Positions 16,000 through 22,171 of a DNA stretch of 25,298 nucleotides are shown here, piece after piece. The stretch is from Lentisphaeria bacterium (GTDB lineage: Bacteria > Verrucomicrobiota > Lentisphaeria > Victivallales > Victivallaceae): the NCBI GenBank assembly GCA_018265615.1, contig JABLYX010000068.1, positions 1 through 25,298 on the forward strand. The letters run 5' to 3'. Positions within the stretch are counted from its first letter, which is position 1, and the number at the start of each line of letters is the position of its first letter. Both the position numbers and the translations under genes were made by a program. Under the pieces are notes generated by a model. It searched no databases and had not been told where the DNA came from. It saw only the letters and a list, made by a program, of their open reading frames with translations.

Positions 16000-16821
16000 A
16001 TGAAAAAAGGCATCTATCAGCTGGCGGCGATTCCGCGCCTGACGCGGGGAGTGCCGGCGATCCGTTTCATCGGGTGGATGCCGGACCATGTCTTCTATCA
16101 TCATGAGAGCCGGATCGAGGAGATGTTCATCTGCTTCGCCATCGACGAGGATCCCGGGGAACGCAGCTCCATCGTGAACGGAGTCCGGAAAGAGGAGACC
16201 GCCGCCTCCCCCCGCGTGTCGCCGGTTTACCCGGGGACCGTCATCACCACGTTGAAAACCGTGCGGCGGGATGAGCTGTTCTTCGTCTACTCTCCGGAGA
16301 CGGTTCCGTTCTGGCGGGAGTTTTTTCCGGGCAGCCGGATCGAATTTCAGCGGACCGTCCGGTTTGAGCGCCTGCTTGCGGAGGTGTTCGAACGCATGTG
16401 TGACCTGCACACGCCCGGAGAGGCCGACGCATTGGATTGCCTCGTACTTCAACTGCTGCTCGAAGTACGCATCCAGGAGCGGCGGGAGAGCGAGAGCCGG
16501 GAGGAGAGGGTCATCCGTGAAATCGCCTCCCGGCTGGCCGGACGTTTCCAGGAGCCGGTTACGGTTCCCGAACTGCTGAAGGGGACCGGGTTGAGTCTGC
16601 GCACCTTCTACCGGCTCTGGAACCGGTATTACCCGGACTCCCCCGCCGCGATGCTGCAGGAGAAGCGCATGGTTACAGCGGAGCACCTGTTGCAGACGAC
16701 ACGGCTCCGGGTCAAAGAGATTTCGGACACCTGCGGCTTCAGCAGCCCGCTCTACTTCTATCAGCGGTTCCGCAGAAAGCACGGCTGTTCCCCCGCGGAG
16801 TTCCGCCGCCGGAGCCGGTAG
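16000..16821 (+). CDS. AraC-family transcriptional regulator
   Basis: This 273-residue regulator has a C-terminal double helix-turn-helix (about 170-270): the first helix pair around LLKGTGLSLRTFYRLWNRYY and the second with the family signature from ISDTCGFSSPLYFYQRFRRKHGCSPAEFRR. The N-terminal half (1-140) is presumably the sugar-sensing cupin-like domain; its sequence is too divergent to name a ligand. It probably activates the divergent GH39-like gene. The ATG at 16000 lacks a clear Shine-Dalgarno, which fits poor expression or a different start; no better in-frame start is evident nearby. It ends 15 bp before the convergent xseA gene. Confidence 0.93.
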   Translation: MKKGIYQLAAIPRLTRGVPAIRFIGWMPDHVFYHHESRIEEMFICFAIDEDPGERSSIVNGVRKEETAASPRVSPVYPGTVITTLKTVRRDELFFVYSPETVPFWREFFPGSRIEFQRTVRFERLLAEVFERMCDLHTPGEADALDCLVLQLLLEVRIQERRESESREERVIREIASRLAGRFQEPVTVPELLKGTGLSLRTFYRLWNRYYPDSPAAMLQEKRMVTAEHLLQTTRLRVKEISDTCGFSSPLYFYQRFRRKHGCSPAEFRRRSR

Positions 16822-16836
16822 CCCCTTTCCGGGCCG

Positions 16837-18027
16837 CTACTCGGTGACGACGCGCAGACTGCCGTCGGAGAGCTGGGCGGTGAGGCGGGTGCCCGGCGGA
16901 ATGCCGTGAATGCCGGTCACCGGCTTTTCGGCGGCGGGGTCGAAGAGAATCGCGTAGCCGCGTTCAAGCTGACGGCGCGGGTCAAGTGCGACAAGTGTGC
17001 TTTCCAGCCGTTCCAACCGGGTGCGCAACTGGACGTGAAACCGTTCCGCCGCCGTTTCGAGCCGGGTGTCGAGCTCGTCGAGCTGCTGGCGGCGCATCCG
17101 GACGAGATGGGCGGGTTCGCGGAAGACGAAGCTCCCGGCCGCGCGGTCAAGCCGCGCCTTCGCCTGGTTCAGGGCGGAATCGAGCGCGTGGCGCATATCC
17201 TTCTCGCTGCGGGCGAGTTCCCGGACCATCTCTTCGCGGCGGCCGATGACGAGCTCCGCCGCCGCGGAGGGAGTGGGAACGCGCAGGTCGGCGGCGAAGT
17301 CGCAGATCGAAAAGTCGATTTCATGGCCGACCGCGCTTACGACCGGGATGCGGCTTGCGGCGACGGCACGGGCCAGGAGCTCCTCGTTGAAGGGCCAGAG
17401 ATCCTCCATGCTGCCGCCGCCGCGGGTGACGACGATTACATCCGCGCCGCCGGTCCGGTTGAAGAACTCCACGCCGCGCGCGACCTGCTCTGCGGCGCCG
17501 GCGCCCTGCACCGCGCACGGATAGACCCGGACATTCACGTTCGGGAAGCGGCGGTTGATGATCTGCAGAAAGTCGCGGATCGCGGCTCCGGTCGGGCTCG
17601 TGACGACGCCGATCCTGCCGGGCAGCTTCGGGATCGGCCGTTTGCGCTCCTGGTCGAACAGCCCTTCGGCCGCAAGTTTGCGCTTGAGCTCTTCGAACCG
17701 TTTCTGGAGGTCGCCGACTCCGGCGAGCCGCAGCTGCCGGATGCCGAACTGGTATTCGCCGCGCACCTCGTAAACCGAGAGGTTCCCGAATGCCTCGATC
17801 ATTGAGCCGTTCGCGACGCCGAGACGGGAGCAGGCGGCGGCCCCGTTGAAATAGACGGCTTTGATCTGGGACTTCGCGTCCTTCATCGTGAAATAGGCGT
17901 GGCCGGAACGGTGCAGCGTCAGCGAGCCGACTTCCCCGGCCATCCAGAACGGCAGCAGAGCGCCTTCGACGATCTCGCGGACGGCGTGATTGACGTCCGT
18001 CACACTCCAGATTTGCTGATTTTCCAT
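16837..18027 (-). CDS. xseA: Exodeoxyribonuclease VII large subunit
   Basis: XseA is the catalytic subunit of exonuclease VII, which degrades single-stranded DNA in repair. This 396-residue protein has the N-terminal OB fold (WSVTDVNHAVREIVE to about residue 100), the catalytic core with GRIGVVTSPTGAAIRDFL, DVIVVTRGGGSMEDLWPFN and VVSAVGHEIDFSICDFAADLRVPTPSAAAEL, a long coiled-coil region (about 260-345) and the C-terminal LERGYAIL segment. The ATG at 18027 has GGGGGA 7 bp upstream; an ATG 30 bp further up would overlap the M50 gene and lacks a good ribosome site. The small subunit gene xseB is not in the window. It closes a three-gene minus-strand cluster. Confidence 0.96.
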   Translation of the reverse strand: MENQQIWSVTDVNHAVREIVEGALLPFWMAGEVGSLTLHRSGHAYFTMKDAKSQIKAVYFNGAAACSRLGVANGSMIEAFGNLSVYEVRGEYQFGIRQLRLAGVGDLQKRFEELKRKLAAEGLFDQERKRPIPKLPGRIGVVTSPTGAAIRDFLQIINRRFPNVNVRVYPCAVQGAGAAEQVARGVEFFNRTGGADVIVVTRGGGSMEDLWPFNEELLARAVAASRIPVVSAVGHEIDFSICDFAADLRVPTPSAAAELVIGRREEMVRELARSEKDMRHALDSALNQAKARLDRAAGSFVFREPAHLVRMRRQQLDELDTRLETAAERFHVQLRTRLERLESTLVALDPRRQLERGYAILFDPAAEKPVTGIHGIPPGTRLTAQLSDGSLRVVTE

Positions 18028-18040
18028 CGTTGTTCCCCCG

Positions 18041-18670
18041 TCAGCCGAAGATTCCATAGAGCCCGCGAAGCAGCAGTTGCGTCATAACCGCGCCGACATT
18101 CCAGAGAATTCCAAAAGAGAAGAAGATCAGGAAGAACAGGACGAAGAAGATTCCGTTCATCAGCTCGGAGTTCAGGCTGCCTATGCGCGGGAAAAAGCTG
18201 CGCAGGATCGCCCAGCCGTCCAGGCCGGGAACCGGCAGGAGATTCAGCAGGAACAGCACGATATTGAGCAGGCTGCCGAGCCACAGCATCTCCCGGGTGA
18301 ATTCACTGCCGAGATCGTATTTGGCAACAGAGAAGCACGCGGCGCCGAAAAGCAGGAACAGCACGAAGTTGGTTGCGGGTCCCGCGAACGACACGAGCGC
18401 GTCGCTGTGGCGGTGCCGCATCTGCCACGGCCGGACCGGAACCGCGCCCCAGGCGATGCCGACTAGCGCCAGCATGATGAGGGAGAACGGCCCCATCTGC
18501 TTCAGCGGATTCAGCGTCAGGTGCCCTTCGTCAGCCGCCGTGGTATCGCCCTGCTTCAGGGCAACCCAGGCGTGCATGAATTCATGGCAGCAGATGGAGA
18601 AGATGACAATCACCAGCCAGGTAAAGAAAAACATCGGCCGGGAAAACAGGTTCATGATGAAAATATTCAT
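18041..18670 (-). CDS. Site-2 protease family (M50) membrane metalloprotease
   Basis: This 209-residue polytopic protein is a minimal M50-type intramembrane protease with about five to six membrane segments. The zinc motif is HEFMH (29-33), inside the first transmembrane helix, and the third ligand is probably Asp151 in LLNLLPVPGLDGW, matching the family NxxPxxxLDG pattern. No PDZ or CBS domain is attached, as in the small YwhC-like group, whose substrates are mostly unknown. The start ATG at 18670 forms an ATGA overlap with the stop of the upstream CutA-like gene and has GGAAG just before it. xseA follows after 13 bp. Coupling with an exonuclease gene is probably positional only. Confidence 0.93.
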   Translation of the reverse strand: MNIFIMNLFSRPMFFFTWLVIVIFSICCHEFMHAWVALKQGDTTAADEGHLTLNPLKQMGPFSLIMLALVGIAWGAVPVRPWQMRHRHSDALVSFAGPATNFVLFLLFGAACFSVAKYDLGSEFTREMLWLGSLLNIVLFLLNLLPVPGLDGWAILRSFFPRIGSLNSELMNGIFFVLFFLIFFSFGILWNVGAVMTQLLLRGLYGIFG

Positions 18671-18996
18671 ATTTCTTCCAATCCGAGTTTGACCGGCCAG
18701 AATTGAAACGCCGGCGTTTCATAGGGATGCGCCGCACGGAGAGCGGCGAGCACCGCTTCAAGGCAGTCGGCGCCGACGACCGTTTCGAGTTTGCTTTCAG
18801 CCGCCTGTTCGATTTTGCCGGTTTCCCCGAGAAACGGCCTGCTGCCCGGTAGCGGCCGGAACTGGCCGGTTCCGGCGCACTCCCAGATGCAGGAGTCGTA
18901 ATTGCCGAGTTTGCCCGCCCCCGCTTCCGAAAGTGCGGCCTTCAATTTTCCGGCATATCCGGCCGGAACGTAGAGTTCAAGTTTAAAGTATTCCAT
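18667..18996 (-). CDS. Stand-alone CutA/YqfO-insertion-like protein (COG3323 type)
   Basis: This 109-residue protein matches the PII/CutA-like domain inserted in Bacillus YqfO-type NIF3 proteins. The hallmarks are GAGKLGNYDSCIWEC (about 26-40), GTGQFRPLPGSRPFLGETGK (42-61), an acidic EQAAESKLETVV strand and the terminal AAHPYETPAFQFWPV. Such domains trimerise, and their role, sensing or metal binding, is not settled. The companion full NIF3 gene lies at 13779-14540. The ATG at 18996 is chosen because the conserved domain begins there (MEYFKLELYVPAG). An upstream frame of 56 codons would run through a promoter-like region. No Shine-Dalgarno precedes it. It heads a cluster with M50 and xseA. 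Confidence 0.88.
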   Translation of the reverse strand: MEYFKLELYVPAGYAGKLKAALSEAGAGKLGNYDSCIWECAGTGQFRPLPGSRPFLGETGKIEQAAESKLETVVGADCLEAVLAALRAAHPYETPAFQFWPVKLGLEEI

Positions 18997-19005
18997 AAGA
19001 TACAG

Positions 19006-19034
19006 AATATAACCGCTCCGCAATGGTAAATCAA
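19006..19034 (-). promoter_or_regulatory. Promoter of the CutA-like/M50/xseA cluster, nearly leaderless
   Basis: On the minus strand TTGATT (19029-19034) and TATATT (19006-19011) are exactly 17 bp apart. The -10 ends only 9 bp before the ATG at 18996, so transcription would start about 2-4 nt before the start codon. That agrees with the missing Shine-Dalgarno and suggests a leaderless or near-leaderless transcript. The 121-bp gap also serves the divergent MATE gene; a weak TTGCTT (19056-19061) with TATGTT (19078-19083) can be drawn for it. Confidence 0.55.
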
Positions 19035-19117
19035 TTGAAAAAAATATTTTTCTGCTTGCTTTTCCGAAAACGGGAATTATGTTATTCCCCTTGCACTTTT
19101 TGCGGGGGATCATTGCC

Positions 19118-20524
19118 ATGGAACTGTTCGGAATACGTAAATCATTCAACCGCCGTAACTTCATCGGTCGCGGCGGGTATCTTGAGATCTGCCGGATCGC
19201 TTATCCGCTCATCATCATGAGTGCGAGCAACAGTATCATGCAGTTTGTTGACCGCTGGTTTCTCGCGCACCATTCGACGCTTGACGTTGCGGCGGCGATG
19301 CCGGCCGGTATTCTCTATTTCACATTGTTCTGTTTTTTCATGGTGACCTGCAACTTCACCTCCGCGATGGTGGCGCAGTATCACGGTGCGCATGACCGCC
19401 CGAATCTCCTGCGCGCGGTATGGGCGGGGCAGACGGTCTCCATCGCGGCGGGATTGTTCATTTCCTTTGTGATTCCGGTGGTCGGGCTTGCGATCCTCGG
19501 CGGAACCAACCACGATCCGCAGCTGGTCGGGCGCGAGATAGACTATTTCATTTCGCTGCTGCCGAGCGGGGTGTTCGTCTGCATCGCCGCACCGTATTAC
19601 TCGTTTTTTTCGGGACAGGGCAGGACGCTCCCGGTCGCGGTGATCAACATCGGCGGCTGTCTGCTGAACGTGCCGCTGAACTGGATGTTCATCTTCGGCC
19701 ATTGCGGAATCCCGCCGCTCGGAATTTACGGCGCCGGCCTCGCGTCGAGCATTTGCGCGGCGGTCAGCGCGATTACCGTCATCATCTACTTTTACAGTCA
19801 GAACCAGCGGAAGATCCCGACCCGGAAGCGGTGGGAGTTCCATCCGGATTTCGTGCTGCGGCTTTTCCGTTACGGCGCTCCGGCCGGATTCCAGACGCTC
19901 GTGGATGTCGGCGCGTTCACGCTTCTGGCGTTCCTGATCGGGGACCTCGGGCCCACGGCGCTGGCGGCGAGCGTGATTGCGCTTTCGATCAACAATATCT
20001 TCTTTGTCCCGCTGACGGGGCTCGCGGATTCGACCGCGATCGTGGTCGGGCAGTATATCGGCCGCAAACGGCAGGGAATCGCTGAAAAGGCGGTCTACCG
20101 GGCGTGGAGGATCTCCGCAATCTACGCGTTTGCGGGAGTGCTCGTCTATGTCTTTTTTCCGGAAGCGCTCGCGACGTTTTTCGCGCCGCAGCAGAATTCC
20201 GGCATTGATTTCTCTGAAGTCGTGAAGATCTGCACGGGTGTCCTGACCGCCGCGGCGATGTTCAACGCGTGCGACAGCATCAAGTTCATTTTTATGGGCG
20301 GGCTGCGCGGCGCGGGCGACACGTTTGCGATTTTCCTGCTGAACAGCCTGACCGCCTGGGGCGTCCTCGTCCCGGGAATGTATATCCTGACCAAGGTATA
20401 CCCCGTGTCGATCTACGGAGTATGGGGATTCGTCGCCTTCTGCGGGTTCGTGGACGCGATGGTTTTCCTCTGGCGCTTCCGCACCGGCAAGTGGCGGAAG
20501 ATCAGAATGATCGAACGGACCTGA
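19118..20524 (+). CDS. MATE family multidrug/metabolite exporter
   Basis: This 468-residue inner-membrane protein has 12 predicted helices in two six-helix halves, as usual for MATE antiporters, which expel cationic compounds in exchange for sodium or protons. Typical stretches include IMSASNSIMQFVDRWFLAHH in the first helix pair, PYYSFFSGQGRTLPVAVINIGG, LNVPLNWMFIFG and, in the second half, LRLFRYGAPAGFQ and FIFMGGLRGAGDT. I chose the ATG at 19118 with GGGGGA 8 bp upstream; the frame also has an ATG at 19079 but without a ribosome site. The gene stands alone on the plus strand, followed by a strong terminator. The substrate cannot be read from the sequence. Confidence 0.93.
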   Translation: MELFGIRKSFNRRNFIGRGGYLEICRIAYPLIIMSASNSIMQFVDRWFLAHHSTLDVAAAMPAGILYFTLFCFFMVTCNFTSAMVAQYHGAHDRPNLLRAVWAGQTVSIAAGLFISFVIPVVGLAILGGTNHDPQLVGREIDYFISLLPSGVFVCIAAPYYSFFSGQGRTLPVAVINIGGCLLNVPLNWMFIFGHCGIPPLGIYGAGLASSICAAVSAITVIIYFYSQNQRKIPTRKRWEFHPDFVLRLFRYGAPAGFQTLVDVGAFTLLAFLIGDLGPTALAASVIALSINNIFFVPLTGLADSTAIVVGQYIGRKRQGIAEKAVYRAWRISAIYAFAGVLVYVFFPEALATFFAPQQNSGIDFSEVVKICTGVLTAAAMFNACDSIKFIFMGGLRGAGDTFAIFLLNSLTAWGVLVPGMYILTKVYPVSIYGVWGFVAFCGFVDAMVFLWRFRTGKWRKIRMIERT

Positions 20525-20563
20525 CCGCTTCGGGCCGGGAGGCGCGGTTGCCGGTAAAGCCTT

Positions 20564-20578
20564 CCGCCTGACAGGCGG
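20564..20578. repeat. 15-bp perfect palindrome CCGCCTGACAGGCGG
   Basis: Seven-base arms (20564-20570 and 20572-20578) flank a single central A, just downstream of the MATE stop. As RNA it would form a short GC-rich hairpin of about 5-6 pairs, but no T-run follows. It may be a pause site, a protein-binding site or a partial terminator. Confidence 0.5.
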
Positions 20579-20618
20579 GATATCCTGTACGGTAACCGGT
20601 TGTCGGAATCCGGAAACG

Positions 20619-20660
20619 AAATGTCCCACGGTATTGTCTTCGATACCGCGGGACATTTTT
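20619..20660. terminator. Intrinsic terminator between convergent MATE and sigma-factor genes
   Basis: Arms AAATGTCCC (20619-20627) and GGGACATTT (20650-20658) pair over 9 bp. After one mismatch, CGGTAT (20629-20634) pairs with ATACCG (20643-20648), leaving an 8-base loop. A T-run (to 20660) follows on the plus strand, so it ends MATE transcripts. The complementary A-run on the other arm is short, so termination of the sigma-factor transcript from the minus side is possible but weaker. Confidence 0.85.
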
Positions 20661-20683
20661 CCGGAGAACAAAGGGGGCTTTGT

Positions 20684-21916
20684 TCAGTCCGCTGCGAAGC
20701 CGGCTTCGTCGACCAGCAGCTGTTTGAGTTTCGACAGCGCCTGGTTCTGGATCTGCCGCACGCGCTCGCGGGTGCGGCCGATCTCCTGGCTCACCTCTTC
20801 GAGCGTCAGCGGGCGGTTGCCGCGCAGGCCGAAGCGCATTTCAAGGATGCGCCGCTCCCGCTCTTCGAGTTTTTCCAACAGGTCCATCAGGCGGAAAACC
20901 GATTCGACGTCGCCGAGAATCTGATCCGGCGTCATCGCATGGCGGTCCGGGATGATGTCCTGGAACTCGCCCTCTTCCCCCTGCTGGATCGGGTCGTGCA
21001 GCGAAAAGGTGCGCAGATCCGCGAGGCGCAGCCCCGCCACGGTCCGTTCGCTGAAGTCGAGATGCTCCGCGATCTCCGCGTCGGTCGGCTCGCGCCCGAG
21101 CTCTTCGGTCAGCTTCATGCGGACCGACTTGATCTTGTTGATCTTGCCGGCGGATTGCACCGGAATGCGGATCGTGCGGCTCTGGTTCGCGAGCGCCCGG
21201 CGCATCGACTGCTTGATCCACCAGGCGGCGTAGCTGGAGAATTTCGCGCCCTTGGCCGGGTCGAACTTCTCGACCGCGCGCATCAGGCCGATATTGCCCT
21301 CGCTGATGAGGTCGAGCAACGGAAGGCCGAGCCCCTTGAAGTCGTGGGCGATCTTCACCACGAGCCGGAGGTTCGCCTTGATGAGTGTCGACCGCGCGTC
21401 TTCGTGGCGGTCTTCGTCGCAGCCGTGAATCGCATCGGCCAGCTCGGCCTCTTCTTTTTTGTTCACAAGCGGAATCCGCGCGATTTCGCCCATGTATACC
21501 TTCATCGTGTCGTTCTTGGTCCCGGCGACGATTTTCGAGTCGAGCGCGATTTTGCGGGCCGACTCCTTCTCCTGCTTGGTGCGCGGGCGGGCGGTCGCTG
21601 ATTCGACTGCGGTTCTGCGGGCTTTGGCTTTGCCGGCCGCGGCGTCGGTGTCGGCCTCTTCAACGGGAGGCTCGGGAGAAAGCGGTTTTGCCGGTGCGCC
21701 TTTCGGAAGAAATTTGGTCGGGGGGGCTTCCACTTTCCGGATCAGCAGTTTCCCTTTCGGGCGCGGATCCGCCGAGAGTTCCTCAACCTCCTCCGGCAAG
21801 TCGTCCGGAACCGCGAGGCGGCCGGATTTTCCGTTGCTCATTTCGTCTTCAAGACCGGCGGCGATGTTCTCCGCCGTACCCTTCCCGGAGTTCGACACAG
21901 CTTTCTTCACAGGCAT
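20684..21916 (-). CDS. rpoD: Sigma-70 family RNA polymerase sigma factor (RpoD-like)
   Basis: This 410-residue sigma factor directs RNA polymerase to promoters. After a low-complexity, Pro/Ala/Lys-rich N-terminal extension (about 1-130) come region 1.2 (DTMKVYMGEIARIPL), region 2 (NLRLVVKIAHDFKGLGLPLLDL, with KFSSYAAWWIKQSMRRALAN for -10 recognition and melting), region 3 (SAGKINKIKSVRMKLTEELG) and region 4 (LEERERRILEMRFGL to RTRERVRQIQNQALSKLK, the -35 binding helix-turn-helix). I call it RpoD-like; a second group-2 sigma (RpoS-like) is possible because the classic region 1.1 is not obvious and the length is short. The ATG at 21916 has GAGGA 6 bp upstream, and a longer frame upstream lacks support. 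mfd lies divergently across 255 bp. Confidence 0.88.
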   Translation of the reverse strand: MPVKKAVSNSGKGTAENIAAGLEDEMSNGKSGRLAVPDDLPEEVEELSADPRPKGKLLIRKVEAPPTKFLPKGAPAKPLSPEPPVEEADTDAAAGKAKARRTAVESATARPRTKQEKESARKIALDSKIVAGTKNDTMKVYMGEIARIPLVNKKEEAELADAIHGCDEDRHEDARSTLIKANLRLVVKIAHDFKGLGLPLLDLISEGNIGLMRAVEKFDPAKGAKFSSYAAWWIKQSMRRALANQSRTIRIPVQSAGKINKIKSVRMKLTEELGREPTDAEIAEHLDFSERTVAGLRLADLRTFSLHDPIQQGEEGEFQDIIPDRHAMTPDQILGDVESVFRLMDLLEKLEERERRILEMRFGLRGNRPLTLEEVSQEIGRTRERVRQIQNQALSKLKQLLVDEAGFAAD

Positions 21917-22000
21917 AACAATCCTCGATTTTTCCACGCAGGCAAAACCATTCCACGAATACATCCTGCACTGCGGAAACATGAAAAAAAATTGAAATTT

Positions 22001-22031
22001 TTTATAAAAACAGTACTTATATGACTGTAAA
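22001..22031 (-). promoter_or_regulatory. Candidate sigma-gene promoter with embedded dyad
   Basis: On the minus strand TTTACA (22026-22031) and TATAAA (22001-22006) are 19 bp apart, longer than ideal. Between them lies an inverted repeat, ACAGT (22010-22014) and ACTGT (22024-22028), separated by 9 bp, placed where a repressor could block the promoter. Another possible promoter, TTGACT with a TATGTT box, lies further upstream at about 22138-22165. I cannot decide which is used. Confidence 0.4.
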
Positions 22032-22047
22032 AATTAACTTTCCGACC

Positions 22048-22053
22048 TATAAT
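22048..22053 (+). promoter_or_regulatory. Candidate mfd -10 box
   Basis: A perfect TATAAT lies at 22048-22053 on the plus strand. Only a weak -35 (TGTAAA, 22026-22031, 16 bp away) can be drawn. Start of transcription near 22060 would give a leader of about 112 nt before mfd, which contains the fold-back structure annotated next. Confidence 0.45.
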
Positions 22054-22080
22054 AAGACGAACACATGTAATATTACCGCC

Positions 22081-22158
22081 GGAAAGCCCCGTGGATTTAT
22101 AAAACGCTCAAATAAGCGTTTCCACAAATTTACCAACATAAGGCTTTCCCACGGAAAG
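22081..22158 (+). promoter_or_regulatory. Structured 5' leader of mfd, nested inverted repeats
   Basis: Outer arms GGAAAGCC (22081-22088) and GGCTTTCC (22142-22149) pair over 8 bp. Inside, GTGG (22091-22094) pairs with CCAC (22122-22125), and AAACGCT (22102-22108) with AGCGTTT (22115-22121) around a 6-base loop. CTTTCC (22144-22149) can instead pair with GGAAAG (22153-22158) across a 3-base loop. That GGAAAG is the nearest purine-rich, ribosome-site-like stretch before the mfd ATG at 22172. The two pairings exclude each other. Confidence 0.55.
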
Positions 22159-22171
22159 TCAAGCAATTGAA

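Noticed and set aside
22065..22070. ATG-TAA minimal upstream reading frame in the mfd leader
   Set aside because: There is no ribosome site before it and such hexamers occur often by chance.
21917..22171. Replication-origin-like features: near matches to DnaA boxes (for example GTTTCCACA near 22119) and an AT-rich block
   Set aside because: The matches are imperfect, few and not clustered, and no dnaA, dnaN or similar origin genes are present.
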